Of a stretch of 64,000 nucleotides of DNA, positions 1 through 12,197 are shown in pieces. The notes below the pieces were generated by a model. That model worked only from the letters and a program-made list of their open reading frames with translations, searched no databases and was not told where the DNA came from. Numbering within the stretch: the stretch's first letter is position 1; each line of letters starts with the position of its first letter. The stretch is from Cichorium intybus (taxonomy: Eukaryota > Streptophyta > Magnoliopsida > Asterales > Asteraceae): contig CM042012.1 in assembly GCA_023525715.1 (NCBI GenBank), positions 43,689,441 through 43,753,440 on the forward strand, in the 5' to 3' direction. Position numbers and translations under genes: made by a program.

Positions 1-2789
1 CGCTCCAGGGGTTCAGATGGAAATGCTTTTTCGACGCATACAAAGGTTACCATCAGATACAGATGAAGAAAGAAGATCAAGAGAAGACATAATTTTACAC
101 TGATAGATGAACATTCTGCTATAAGAATATGCCATTTGGGCTAAAAAACGCTGGGGCAACGTATCAATGGCTAGTCGATCAAATGTTTCGCGACCAAATT
201 GGACGAAATATTGAAGTTTATGTCGACGACATGGTCATTAAGAGCCCAGGGACTGTAACCCTGACAGCTGACATTGAAGAAACATTTAAGACACTGGAGA
301 AAGCAAAGATGAAATTAAACCCTGCAAAATGCGTTTTCGGAGTTGAGGAAGGTCAATTTTTAGGATATTATGTAACTAATCAAGGTGTCCTTCCCAACCC
401 AGCAAAAGTCCAGGACGCTCTTGTCCTTCCCACCACATTGAAGGAGATGCAAGGCCTCAATGGGAAACTGACTGCTCTGGGCCGATTCATCGCCAAGTCG
501 GCAGAAAAAGTGTTGCCACTCTTTAACACGTTGAAAGGCCAAGTCAGCAAAGAAGGATTTAGATGGACGCCTGCGGCCGATGAGGCATGGCAGAGGCTCA
601 AGCAAACACTTGGCAACTTGCCAACACTCACCAGTCCCATTCCAGGAGAAACCTTGTCCACCTATCTGTCAGCGTCACAGGAGGCAATCTCAGAAGTCCT
701 GGTGGTGGAAAGAAATACTAAGCAATTACCAGTATAGTTTGTGAGCCGAGCACTCCAGGGCCCAGAAATCAATTACCCAATACTCGAGAAACTAGTACTC
801 GGACTCGTGTATGCCGCCAGATGCCTCCGACGGTACTTTCAGGCACACCACATCGAAGTTCTTACTAGTCAACCACTAAAGCAGATTCTTTTGAAGCCAG
901 AGAATTCAGGCCGATTGGCTAAATGGGCGATAGAATTGGGAGAACATCATATCGAGTATCCACCACAAACAGGCATTAAAGGTCAAGCTCTAGCTGATTT
1001 CCTCATTGAAATCCCAGAACAAGCACAACCGGAAACACCCAGCAACAAAGAGTTTCCCGCGACTGAGCAGCCGTGCGAATGGATCCTTTATACTGACGGA
1101 GCACCAAGCAAAGAAGGCTCAGGAGCAGGGTTAATCTTGAAAAGCCCACAAGGAGATGAAATTACGTACGAGCTAAGGTTTGACTTTAAGACATCTAATA
1201 ATGAAGCAGATTATGACGCTTTGTTGGCAGGATTGAGGCTAGCAATTGAGAACGGAGCAAAGCAAATTGCAGCCTTAAGTGACTCAATACTTGTAACAAA
1301 CCAGATCAATGGCATGTACGAAGCCAGAGATAAACGGATGCAAGGATACATAGACGCAGTCCAAAACCTAACTAAGTCTTTTGATAGCTTTTCTATCAAG
1401 AAAATCTCAAGGTCGGAGAATAGAAGAGCGGACGCTCTAAGCAAACTAGCATCAACCTCTTTCGACCATTTGACAAAGCAAGTACTGGTCGAGGTCCTGC
1501 CGAAAAGAAGTATCAATGAGAAACAAGTCTGCGAGACGGCGAGTGAAGGAACAACTTGGATAACACCATACTTGGAATACCATCGATACGGCACACTGCC
1601 AGAAGATGACATGGAGGCACGGAAGATAAGAATCAAAGCTTCGAACTTTACGATTATCGAAGGAACGTTATACAAGAAAGGATACCTAGCCCCAAGGCTA
1701 AAATGCATAACTAAAGAAGAAGGACGACAAGAGTTGGACGAAACACACTCAGGGTTGGCAGGAGCCCACGAGGGGGCAAGAGCACTAACTGGTAAAATCT
1801 TACGAATGGGAATTTTCTGGCCAGATATTCACCATGACGCGATAGAAGTAACACGAAAATGCACAGAGTGCCAAACTTTCTCTCCAACACAAAACTTGCC
1901 TGCAAACCCCACGATGAGCATTAGCAGCCCTTGGCCTTTCTATCAATGGGGTATCGACATTGTGGGGCCGTTCCCAGAAGCTCCTGGAAGGGTAAAGTTC
2001 CTCATTGTAGCAGTAGATTACTTTACCAAATGGGTGGAAGCTAAGCCGTTAGCCTCCATCTCGGGGAGGAGCGTCATCAAATTTATGTGGAAGAATATAC
2101 TGACAAGATTCAGCACACGTCGAGTATTAATTAGCGACAATGGTTTGCAGTTTGTAGAAAACCCATTCCGAGGGTGGTGCGAGGAAAGATAGATCCGCCA
2201 GCAATTCACGTTAGAGGCCCATCCGCAAGCGAATGGTCAGACGGAGGTGACCAACCGGACCATCGTCAATGGAATCAAGAAACGGCTGGGCAAAGGTAAA
2301 GGTAATTGGGTAGAAGATCTCCCGAGTGTTCTATGGTCCTACCGCACAACTCCCCGAACCAGCACCCAAGAAACACCATTCAGCCTAGCATATGGCACGG
2401 AAGCCGTACTCCTACCAGAGCTACTGGTAACCTCCCTCAGAACCTCCACTTTCGCGCAAGAAAAAGCAGAAGAATACTTGCGACACAATTTAGACTTGTT
2501 GGAAGAAAAACGAGAACTTGTTAACTTGCGGCAAGCAGCATACAAGTCCAACACTGAGCGATATTACAATAAACGGGTGCGAGGCAGAGCCTTCAAGGTA
2601 GGAGATTTTGTACTCAGGAAAAATGAGGTGAGCCACGCCCAGCCCAGGGGAAAGTTGGGACCAACATGGGAGGGCCCTTACAAGGTGGTGGAGGCACATC
2701 GAAATGGTGCCTACATATTGGAAACCCTCGATGGAGATGCAATACCAAGGACGTGGAACGTTCAGCACTTGAAGAAATTTTACTTTTAA
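1..2789 (+). pseudogene. pol: Tat-type pol polyprotein (RT-RNaseH-aRNH-integrase), with stops
   Basis: This is the C-terminal part of a retrotransposon polyprotein that copies element RNA and integrates the DNA. One reading frame runs throughout, broken by in-frame stops at 90-92, 108-110, 735-737 and 2190-2192, with no frameshift seen. The RT catalytic box is YVDDM (about 210-225). An RNase H and connection region follows to about 1020. A second RNase H begins near 1080 (ILYTDGA) with an NNEADYDALL motif near 1200. Integrase has a zinc-binding CTEC piece near 1862, catalytic Asp in GIDIVGPF and SDNG, and Glu in AHPQANGQTE. The tail HLKKFYF ends at a natural stop. The protein cannot be made intact. 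Confidence 0.9.
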
Positions 2790-3010
2790 AAGAAGACTCT
2801 CAGAAAATGCTAGTGTTAACAGTTAATGTTCTAATTCACAATGTACTAATTTAGCTCCCCTAAGGAACTGAGTTCCAGGGCTATTAATATGCATCCACGT
2901 TTACAAAATACTTTTCTCTCCTCCTCAAATGAGTGACGAGTGGGCCGGACTGATCACCCGACCCACAGTTAGCTTATATGCAAAACTTAACGTTTTGTGG
3001 CCGAGCACCA
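2790..3010 (+). other. Tat spacer downstream of pol with one tandem-repeat unit
   Basis: There is no coding signal. The last 40 bases (about 2970-3010, AACGTTTTGTGGCCGAGCACCA) match the 41-bp unit that continues after 11346. This shows that the Athila-like element landed inside the array. Confidence 0.7.
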
Positions 3011-4113
3011 TGACATGCCTAGGTCGTCGTGCGGTCAAAAATAAAGAAAACCTAACACACACACTAGTACAGTGGTAGTCAGGGTCGATCCGCAGGAGCT
3101 TCGTGGTTAGACTAAATGACAGATTACCAACTAGTAGTGTCACGCTACAGTCGGAGGATCTAGTTTCTAAGTGCTCAACTACCCAAAAGCAATAACCAAA
3201 CAAAGTCAATCCAAGCATAAGCTAAACTCAACTCAAACTAACCTAGTCACTTTCTGAAATCAGAAGTGCATCTCTAAATCAGAAGCAAACAAAGGCATCC
3301 AAACCAAACAAGGCATAACCTAACTAATAACTAGGGTTCTGACTGAACAGCTACTGGCTAAAGTTCAATGCCCAAAGCTAACCTAATTGGCTACTGATTT
3401 CAGCAAAGGAAAGCAGTTCCAAACAAGGCCAAAACAAGATCCAAACACAATTCAAACAATCAAAACATAAACAAACATCCAAAATACCGAAATACCAATA
3501 ATACTCATAACCAAATGATTCTCATTCATAAAACTCAGATCCAAACATCAAAACAGTAACTAAATACTACTAAAAAATAAACCTAAGCTTGGTATCAATG
3601 GTTGACACTCCCAAAGATACAAACCAAAGCTTACAACTATCTAACGAATTGAAAATAAAATCCAAAACATGAAAATACCAATTGAGAAGTTGCTGGAACG
3701 AAATCTTGGAGTCAAAGAGCTTCAAGGTCGATTTTACACCCGGTCTTTGCTAGGGTTTTCGGCTGGAATTGCCTCTATTTATATTTTCAAATTTCTCGCA
3801 GCCGCGCCGCGCAAATGAAGAATCCGCGGCGCGCGTACTTATCTTTTCCCGTTTTTTCGTCAATTGAATATGTTACACCGCCTTAAGCCCGCGTCTCGCG
3901 TTGTTAATTCCCGCGGCGCGCGTACGTGTTTCCTTGATTTTTCATTCTTTTCCAAATTTCTTCCTTTTGCATGCTTTTAGTCCCTGTTTCCATTCTTTTT
4001 CTCCAAACAAGTCCTGGCACGAAAACTGAGAATACCAAGATATATCTGATATAATTTCTTCAAGAACAGGGCTCAACAACGCCTAAAATACTTGATATCA
4101 CTAGGCATTGTCA
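3011..4113 (-). repeat. 3' LTR (element orientation) of the Athila-like element
   Basis: Direct repeat of 10285-11346, starting TGACATGCCTAGG and ending CACTAGGCATTGTCA. It is about 40 bp longer than its partner, partly from an extra segment near 3262-3280, and carries scattered substitutions. The insertion is therefore not recent. Confidence 0.9.
3775..3783 (-). promoter_or_regulatory. TATA box in the left LTR
   Basis: The minus strand reads TATAAATAG. The same box is at 11030-11038 in the right LTR, where it would drive the element's RNA. Assignment is by motif and position only. Confidence 0.5.
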
Positions 4114-4127
4114 AACACCCCACACTT
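4114..4127 (-). other. Polypurine tract of the Athila-like element
   Basis: The minus strand reads AAGTGTGGGGTGTT directly before the LTR, as expected for the plus-strand primer of reverse transcription. Confidence 0.65.
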
Positions 4128-5132
4128 GCGCCTTGCTTGTCCCCAAGCAAGAGAGTTTTTAACAAATTATAATAAATACTCAAACAACTTTTGACTGTGT
4201 TCAGTTTCAAAGTTTATTGTTCTATGAGTTAGAGTGGAATAGTTCGCGAAAACATAATTGAATTGTTCTTTGGAATTCGTGGCTTTCTAGAGAACCCTTG
4301 ATTACAAATTTTCTGTCCACAATGAAGTGTACTTACTCATTCAGATTCTAAAGGCCATTAAGGAATTGTCCATGACTTTCGATGTTGTCCGTGTAACGAG
4401 CTTTCAGAAATACCATCCCAGACCAAACGATCTTAGGTGGTAAGGTGCATAAGTCCCACCCATTTTAGACTTACCGGCTCGAACAACAAAGGCCACAGAT
4501 TGACATTTCCTTCCTAAATTCCAAACTTAAAACAGCTCAACCTTCTAAACTCGTAAAACTCAACTTATTTGACTAACTAATAGCATGATCACAAATAAAC
4601 AGTATTTCTTGAAAAATACTAATGCTATCACAATCACAAACCATTCATTTCAAAATTGCAATTTATTAAAAATTTTGAAAAAGTTGCTAAAATTTTGAAA
4701 GTCAATCATTTCCCGCAAAAATTTCAAAAAAAAATTCTCTTTCGACCGTCCACACCCCACACTTAAAACCGTACAACGTCCCCGTTGTACAAAAATTATT
4801 TCAAAACAAAGGAGAAAGAGTTACCCCTTTTGGACGATAGATTGCTTGGTGCTTAGTATCACAGGTATAATTGTGAACAAACGGATCCCTGATTTCGTAT
4901 TCCGGAGTTGTAGCGCTACAGTGAACACGCCGGTGGTCGAGGCAAGTGGAGGGGGCATGGTGACCCCACACTTGTCTGAGACAACTCCTTCCCATTTTGA
5001 TATACCATGCGTAACTCAACAAACAAATTAAAATAAACATGACAAATAGAATATAAACAAACAAAAGATAGAGATGTGTCATAGATACAGTACATAAATC
5101 CCAAAAAAAGAAAAGAAAGAAGAAAAAATACA
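4128..5132 (-). other. Athila-like 3' internal region, no ORF recognised
   Basis: About 1 kb between the polypurine tract and the Athila-type ORF. It includes AT-rich stretches and no recognisable protein. Full-length Athila elements often carry long non-coding DNA here. Confidence 0.5.
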
Positions 5133-6328
5133 TCAATCACTACCAGGTGGCCTGGAGGGTCCAGCCTCGTGATCGTGGGCCTTGGCTGGGAATGGTCGGG
5201 GGCGCTGGCCCTGCTCTGATGCGATCTGAAGAAGTACCTCCCCGATCCATTCGAGCTGGTCCTCGATCCTGGCAACCCTGGTTGCCAGGTCCTCCTGCTG
5301 TGGCTGCGGCTCTGCTGGTGCTACTGGCTCTGGTCTCCGGCGTCTCCTGCCGGGCTGAGCATATGCCGGCTGGGATCCTGGAGTGGCTCTGTCGGTGCCC
5401 GGATGAACCGGCCCGGGCGATGCTGCTCTATCAGCCTCATCTTCTCCAGAGCTCGCGCCGTAGTGCAAGATGGAGGTAAAGCAGTCAAGGAGGCAGCAAC
5501 GGGGGCAGTGAGGATCCCGTATGAGCGGGCCAGGCGGGTAATAAAATACCCCCGGGCCAGTGGACTGCTAACGGAAGCTCCTGTCGAGTGGGTGGATAGG
5601 GCAACTGCGAGGGCGTAGGGGAGGTGGAGGAATCGGGAGGGGTCGAGGAGAACCCAGAAAAACGTCATGTCCTCCCCGGACACCTTCTCGCCCCCCTCCC
5701 GTTGCATGATGGAGGTGGAGACGATCCGGTGCATGAGGCGGTGGAGTGGGTCGCGGAGGTGGCTCTCCCTCGAGGTCCCCGCCTCGTAGATAACGTTGGA
5801 CAGTGGTGTCCAAATCTCCATGTTGCCAGGCCTCTCCGGCTGGCCCTGAATACAGGCCCCGAAAAACTGAGTGAAGTGGCGGTGCTGAAGATCCGCCGGA
5901 GTGTATAGGCCTACGCGCCTCCCGAACTCCCGGAGGTTGCACTCCCTCTGTGCACCTCCCAAGCGAAATCGTATAATCCTGGAACGTGGGTCTGACGCCC
6001 GAGGTGCGAAGTGGATAGTAGAGAGAAACTCTAGCAGCAGCTCGGTGTAGACCACGTCCTCGTCCGTGGCCATAATCATGTCCCAGCCACGGCATGTGAA
6101 CGATGCCTCCCCAAGAGTCCAGGTGCGATGTAAATATGGCTCAATCACACCCCAAAGTCCTGCGTCTCTCAAACTATCCCGGTCGATAACTGTCGCCTCG
6201 AGGACCCGGCGACTGGTGAGTGCGTCTCTCCGCGAGATGTACTCCGCGGAGCTAGCCAGTCCCTCTGGGAACTGGAGGAAGGGGTGATCTAACCTGAACA
6301 TCATCTGCAAAAAGATACATAGCCACAA
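5133..6328 (-). pseudogene. Athila-type ORF (ATHILA ORF-1 family-like), probably frameshifted
   Basis: A 335-codon frame runs from 6328 to 5321. It contains a block typical of the plant 'Athila ORF-1' family (residues about 80-150, including LLEFLST and IIRFRLGG, then GRRVGLYT). A second frame (5468 to 5133) overlaps its end and gives a proline- and glutamine-rich tail with a short coiled-coil (RVARIEDQLEWIGEVL). The tail looks like the natural C terminus, so a frameshift near 5400-5470 is likely. The function of this family is unknown; it was once discussed as envelope-like. GC content is much higher than in the surroundings. Confidence 0.65.
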
Positions 6329-7076
6329 AAGACAAAAAAAGTGTTTGCAAAATTAGTCCTCTTCTTCCCCACCACACCGCGGCACGGCGCGTCGCGGGGA
6401 GCGGCTGTTTGCAAAACCCCGAATCAAACTCACAATTTAACCTGCTAAAACTCGATCCAATCATACCACAAGGTAGCCTAAGTGCCGACTAACTCATCTA
6501 GGGTCTCCATTTGGCAAAACAAACACCCTATGAGTTAGCATTGGCGATTCTAAGTTTTGAACTTTTCTGGACAAATCACTAAAATTAACTACCTAATTGC
6601 TAGTTTTAACAACTAATAGATAGTTAGAATAGCGTACCTTGGTGGTAGAAACAAAATGAGCAAGAAAAAACGCGAGAGAAATTCGTCGATCAGAGCTCCG
6701 AGTCGTGTGAGGTGTGTGTTGAGTCGCAGCTTACCTTAATATAGAAGAAAACCGACTGATCGTTCCCCGCGTCGCCCATTTGCACTTTGTGCGTCGCGCG
6801 TGTCACCAAATCAACCCCTGCGCATCGGGTTGGTTTACGACCCCGCGTCACGTAATTCAAAAACCCGCGGCGCGGTCTTCAAATTTTTAAAAACTTCTCA
6901 CACGACCCCACACTTGTTTTAGACCACTAATACCTGCAAAACGATTGATGTATTTTCCTAATTAACTTCTAAGAAATATAAAACCTAACCTATGACACGA
7001 TGGGTTGACTCCCAACAAGCGCTAAGTTTAACGTCTTCAGCCAGACGTGCTATGCCTATGCCGAATCTTCTTCTTC
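6329..7076 (-). other. Gap between gag-protease and the Athila ORF where pol should be
   Basis: Only about 750 bases separate the two coding blocks, with no RT, RNase H or integrase motif in any frame. In an autonomous Athila element several kilobases of pol occupy this place. Confidence 0.7.
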
Positions 7077-10000
7077 TTAAACCCTTGATGACATCTGCCT
7101 GAATCCTGGCACGAAGTTGTTGGCCATCATTGACATGAGAGATGTGAGTTGAGTCATTCGATCACTCACACCGCTAATCCATTGTTGCTGGGATTCCAGG
7201 AGCTTAAAAACTTTTGCTTCTCGTTCTCTTGATTCCTTTTCATACTGCTGGTGTCTTGCCTCCATCATTTCCATCATGTCCAGCAGCTGCTCCTTATCGA
7301 TAGTGGACAACGGGTGGTCCTTGGTTTCTTTTAAAACCTCTTCTTTTCCTCCTTCTCCCGTACGTGTCCAAATTTTTTCCTTGATCTTGACCCCAGGCTC
7401 CATCAATATCCTTCTGTCCACTTGCTTGCCATTTCCTTCTGAAGGTAATGATACATGATTTCCAAACATGTTCAGTCTTCTTTTCCTTGTCCCAAAGAAG
7501 ATGTCCATGTCCCCTGTCTTGCAATTAATCACCGAACCAGCAGTAGCCAAGAATGGGCGTCCTAAAATGAGTGCAGGCGCATCATCCAAGCTTTCGTATT
7601 CCATAACCAGAAAATCCATAGGGTAGAAGAAGTCCCCAACTTTGACTATGACATTCGTCAGTTTTCCCCGAGATACCTTTGTTGATTGATCGGCCAGCTG
7701 CAATACAACTTCTGCTGGCTCTATTTCTTCATTTTTGTACTTATCGTACAGGTATCCTGACAGGATATTGACACTTGCTCCCAAATCTAACAAGGTGTTC
7801 TGAATGACCACATCTCCTACAGTAGTAGTGATTAGTGGTGATCCAGGATCCTTTTCCTTTTTGGGCAGTGTCCCCAACAATGCCTCACTTGCTTTCACAG
7901 TCAACCTCACAGTATTTGGTGTGGGCACTTTACTCTTCCCATTTCTTTCACACATTTCTTGAAGAATTCTGGTATCCTCAGGGGCATCCTTAAGCTCATC
8001 CCACAGAGGTTGGTTCATTAAAAGCCCCATTGGTTTTGGTGCTTCCTGCTTCTTTTTCCTCTTCCTATCCTTCTTTTTCTGCTTGATTCCTGCTATCGTC
8101 GATTGCTCCTCCTTCTGGACCTCTTTGTCTATTTCTGGTTGAGTTTCCTTCTCAATAGGAATTCCTTCTTCCTTACCTTCCTCACTTCCTAAAACTTTCT
8201 CTTCTTTCTCCAGTTTCACTTCACTTCCTACTTCAAACAAGTCTTCCAAAGTGACTTTTCGCCATCCAGATTCGACAGTGTTAACTTGCTCTTTTCCTGG
8301 TCGCTGATTATGGGTTGGGTTGACCTCTGTAGCACTTGGCAATTTTCCACTGTCTCTCTTTTGCAATGGCTTTTGCATTTGCTTGAGACTGTTGTTGCGT
8401 AGCAGTGACCATCTCGTACATCTTAGCAATCATTTCTTCTTGAGTTCCCGGGGCATTGTTGGTAACATTATTGGGCCCCCTATTGTTGTTATTGCTGCTA
8501 TTTCCATTGTGGTTGTTGTTATTTGCAGGCTGGTGTGTTTTAGGCTGATTGGTCGGTTGACTTTGGTAATTGTTCTGCCTAAAATTCTGCTGCTGTCCTT
8601 GATTATATGGCCTGTAAGGTCGTCCATTATTATGCTGGCCTTGACCCTGGCCATAAACTTGATTCACCTCTTGAGTTTTAGGTCCTCCTTGACCTCCTTG
8701 CGATGGATTCTGCGGTCCATTCTGCAGTGTTGACATGAGCCTGTCAAACTTCTTATTCAGTTCACTAATTTCCTTCTTTACTTCCTTCTTCCAGTCAGAA
8801 TCGGCTCCCACTGCTGCTGCCGTACCTACAGTCTTCCTGGTAGAAAAATTTGCCTTGGAACCATTGCTCAATTATTCCAAGAACGGCCAAGCTTCCTCTG
8901 GGTCCTGCCACATAAATGTCCCACTTGATGAAGCATTTATCATGGCCTGATGCGTCTCACTGACTCCTTCGAAGAATAACTTAACTAACTGCCACCTAGG
9001 AATTTCGTGATGCGGGCAGGATCGTAACAACTCCTTCAACCTATCAAAGGCTTCGTGGAAAGCCTCTCCTGGATTTTGCTGGAAGTCCTGAATGACCCTT
9101 CTAATTTCAGTTGTCTTACTTGCTGGATAAAATTCCTGTAGGAACTTGGCCTTGAGTTGATCCCATGTGGTAATGCTGTTCGATGGTAAAGATGTGAACC
9201 AGTATTTGGCCTTATCTTTGAGGGTAAATGGGAATAGTCTAAGCCTAAAAATGTTCCTATTGGTGTTCCTAGGGTTATTAGCATTGGCAATCGCTAAAAA
9301 TTCATATAGATGATTATAAGGATCGTCTTGCTTATACCCTCTAAACTCTGGCAATATTCCTAACAACTGAGGTCTTATTTCTACTTGAGAATCAATGTTA
9401 TCAGGAATATAAATTGGCGATGAATCATCATATTCCCATGGTTGGAAATGTGATGCAACCGATTGCCTTCTCGGTTGTGCGAAATGTAAAGGTCGAGCAG
9501 GATTACCGTAAAGATGATCGTTATATTCCCGCGGACGTGGTGGTTGATACTGTGGTGCTCTTCTGGGAGGTCCCCGACCTCGGTTCCACTGTGGCTATGG
9601 TGCTGGTGGCACCCATCCCTCGTCTTCCTCATCATATCCCTCCTCTGTCTCTGGATAATGGTATTGTGGCTGAGGAGGTTGTTGATAGTGTATCGGTTGT
9701 GTAGGTTGGAATGTGGGTTGAGGTTTAAAAAGAACTGGTTGTGGTTGAGAAATTGGTTGAGAGGTTGGTGTCTACTGTCTAGAAATTGGGGTGCCATCAC
9801 GGGTCGACTCTCCCCAAGACATTGCAGAGGTAAATGGGTTGGTAGATTGTGGTTGTGAAACGGGTGTAAATGGTGGTGCCGATGGCCGAGTGCATGATGG
9901 TATGGGTGCAGGGGCTGAAACTGCACCACCAGAAGCACTCGTGCTCCCAAACTGAAACTCTGACAGTGGGGGAATAGAAAACATCCCCGTTGCCTCACCT

Positions 10001-10152
10001 GATGGTTCCTGGGCAACACTTACTGGACTACTACTAACCCGACTAAAATTCATGATAATTGAACGCCTACGAGCACGGATTTTGCGCGCAGTAAGCTCAA
10101 TCTCAGGATCAAAATGCAATGGGGATAATTGCTCACCCCTGCAGGTACGCAT
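7077..10152 (-). pseudogene. gag-pro: Athila-like Gag-protease, with stops and a frameshift
   Basis: The frame opens at 10152 with a proline- and serine-rich N terminus. It reaches a retrotransposon Gag domain at about 9370-8875 (WFTSLPSNSITTWDQLKAKF, then FHEAFDRLKELLRSCPHH). An asparagine- and glutamine-rich region follows (8700-8450), then a lysine- and glutamate-rich linker. An aspartic protease closes the protein (about 7800-7500), with active-site block LLDLGASVNIL and flap-side block ALILGRPFLATA. In-frame stops lie at about 9772, 9597 and 8872. A frameshift near 8330-8430 separates the Gag and protease halves. DLGAS in place of D(S/T)GA is usual for this lineage. Gag packages the RNA and protease cuts the polyprotein. 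Confidence 0.85.
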
Positions 10153-10261
10153 GCACTAGTGCAACACGCCCACAACAAAAATCAAAAACCAAAACTAACC
10201 AAATGAAATTTTCAAAAACAAGAAACAAGTTCTTACTAATCACCTAATCTAAGCTCACAGC

Positions 10262-10279
10262 TCCCCGACAACGGCGCCA
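10262..10279 (-). other. Primer-binding site of the Athila-like element
   Basis: The minus strand reads TGGCGCCGTTGTCGGGGA, 5 bases inside the LTR. It resembles the tRNA-Asp-type PBS used by Athila and Tat elements, and fixes the element on the minus strand. Confidence 0.8.
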
Positions 10280-10284
10280 AAATT

Positions 10285-11346
10285 TGACACGCCTAGGTCG
10301 TCATGCGGTCAAAAATAAAGAAAACCTAACACACACACTAGTACAGTGGTAGTCAGGGTCGATCCGCAGGAGCTTCGTGGTTAGACTAAATGACAGATTA
10401 CCAACTAGTAGTGTCACGCTACAGTCGGAGGATCTAGTTTCTAAGTGCTCAACTACCCAAAAGCAATAACCAAACAAAGTCAAGCGAAGCATAAGCTAAA
10501 CTCAACTCAAACTAACCTAGTCACTTTCTGAAATCAGAAGCAAACAAAGGCATCCAAACCAAACAAGGCATAACCTAACTAATAACTAGGGTTTTGACTG
10601 AACAGCTACTAGCTAAAGTTCAATGCCCAAAGCTAACCTAATTGGCTACTGATTTCAGCAAAGGAAAGCAGTTCCAAACAAGGCCAAAACAAGATCCAAA
10701 CACAATTCAAACAATCAAAACACAAACAAACATCCAAAATACCGAAATACCAATAATACTCATAACCAAATGATTCTCATTCATAAAACTCAGATCCAAA
10801 CATCAAAACAGTAACTAAATACTACTAAAAAATAAACCTAAGCTTGGTATCAATGGTTGTCACTCCCAAAGATACAAACCAAAGCTTACAACTATCTAAC
10901 GAATTGAAAATAAAATCCAAAACATGAAAATACCAATTGAGAAGTTGCTGGAACAAAATCTTGGAGTCAAAGAGCTTCAAGGTCGATTTTACACCCGGTC
11001 TTTGCTAGGGTTTTCGGCTGGAATTGCCTCTATTTATATTTGCAAATTTCTCGCAGCCGCGCCGCGCAAATGAAGAATCCGCGGCGCGCGTACTTATATT
11101 TTCCCGTTTTTTCGTCATTTGAATATGTTACACCGCCTTAAGCCCGCGGTGCGCGTACGTGTTTCCTTGATTTTTCATTCTTTTCCAAACTTCTTCTTTT
11201 TGCACGCTTTTAGTCCCTGTTTCCATTCTTTTTCTCCAAACAAGTCCTGGCACGAAAAGTGGGAATACCAAGATATATCTGATATAATTTCATCAAGAAC
11301 AGGGCTCAACAACGCCTAAAATACTTGATATGACTAGGCGTTGTCA
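10285..11346 (-). repeat. 5' LTR (element orientation) of the Athila-like element
   Basis: Starts TGACACGCCTAGG and ends GACTAGGCGTTGTCA; direct repeat of 3011-4113. A TATA box on the minus strand lies at 11030-11038. The internal GC-rich CCGCGGCGCGCG patches are shared by both copies. Confidence 0.9.
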
Positions 11347-11860
11347 CACCACATCTATTAAGTCAAAACCTAACGTTTGTGGCCGAGCACCACACCTATC
11401 AAATCGAAACCTAACGTTTGTGGCCGAGCACCACATCTACCAAATTGAAACTTAACGTTTGTGGCCGAGCACCACACCCATTAAGTCGAAACTTAACGTT
11501 TGCGGCCGAGCACCACACCCATTAAGTCGAAACTTAATGTTTGTGGCCGAGCACCACACCCATTAAGTGGAAACCTAACGTTTGTGTCCGAGCACCACAC
11601 CCATTAAGTCGAAACTTAACGTTTGGGGCTGAGTACCACACCCATTAAGTCGAAACTTAACGTTTGTGGCCGAGCACCACACCCATTAAGTCAAAACTTA
11701 AGGTTTGTGGCCGAGCACCACACCCATTAAGTTGAAACCTAACGTTTGTGGCCGAGCACCACACCCATTAAGTTGAAACTTAACGTTTGTGGCCAAGCAC
11801 CACATCTATTAAGTCAAAACTTAACATTTGTGACCAAATACCACATCTATTAAGGCAAAT
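11347..11860 (+). repeat. 41-bp tandem array of the Tat element, about 12 units
   Basis: The unit is close to CACCACACCCATTAAGTCGA followed by AACTTAACGTTTGTGGCCGAG. Units differ by a few bases and the last ones are the most diverged. One more unit lies left of the inserted element (2970-3010). Tat elements often carry such arrays between pol and the 3' LTR, and these can seed satellite DNA. Confidence 0.85.
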
Positions 11861-12197
11861 CAACCAAAATAACAGGAAAATACCATGCACGAACATGCAA
11901 TGCAACAGTCGCAATAAAGTAAAGCATTCTACATCAAGTAGCAAACTACGTCTGCTAACAAACAAAACAAGAGTTTTAAACATCACCACAAACCTACCAA
12001 AGAACACACAAGTTATCAAAAGTAGTCACTACCAAACTATCCAGATACAACCAAATCGAATAAACACAAATAAACCCTTCATTCATCCGCATCAACCTTC
12101 AACAACTCTTTCAGCTCCCCCACACCGATCTGGCCTAAACACAGCAATCCAGCATAGTCCAGAGTCACAAACTCCTCCATGGCATCGTCCACCTCCT

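Larger units (their letters stand above)
3011..11346 (-). mobile_element. Athila-like LTR retrotransposon without RT or integrase, nested in the Tat element
   Basis: Two direct LTRs (3011-4113 and 10285-11346) begin TGACA and end TGTCA, and are flanked by the 5-bp target duplication CACCA (3006-3010 and 11347-11351). The element reads on the minus strand. Next to the right LTR is a primer-binding site of the TGGCGCCGTTG type, and next to the left LTR is a purine tract. It codes for Gag-protease (10152 to 7077) and an Athila-type ORF (6328 to 5133), both now broken. No reverse transcriptase, RNase H or integrase motif is present, so it must have depended on an autonomous partner or lost pol by deletion before insertion. 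Confidence 0.88.

Noticed and set aside
5147..6287. Plus-strand frames opposite the Athila-type ORF
   Set aside because: GC-rich shadow frames of the minus-strand ORF.
11347..11860. CRISPR-like array
   Set aside because: There are no unique spacers; it is a head-to-tail 41-bp repeat in a plant retrotransposon.
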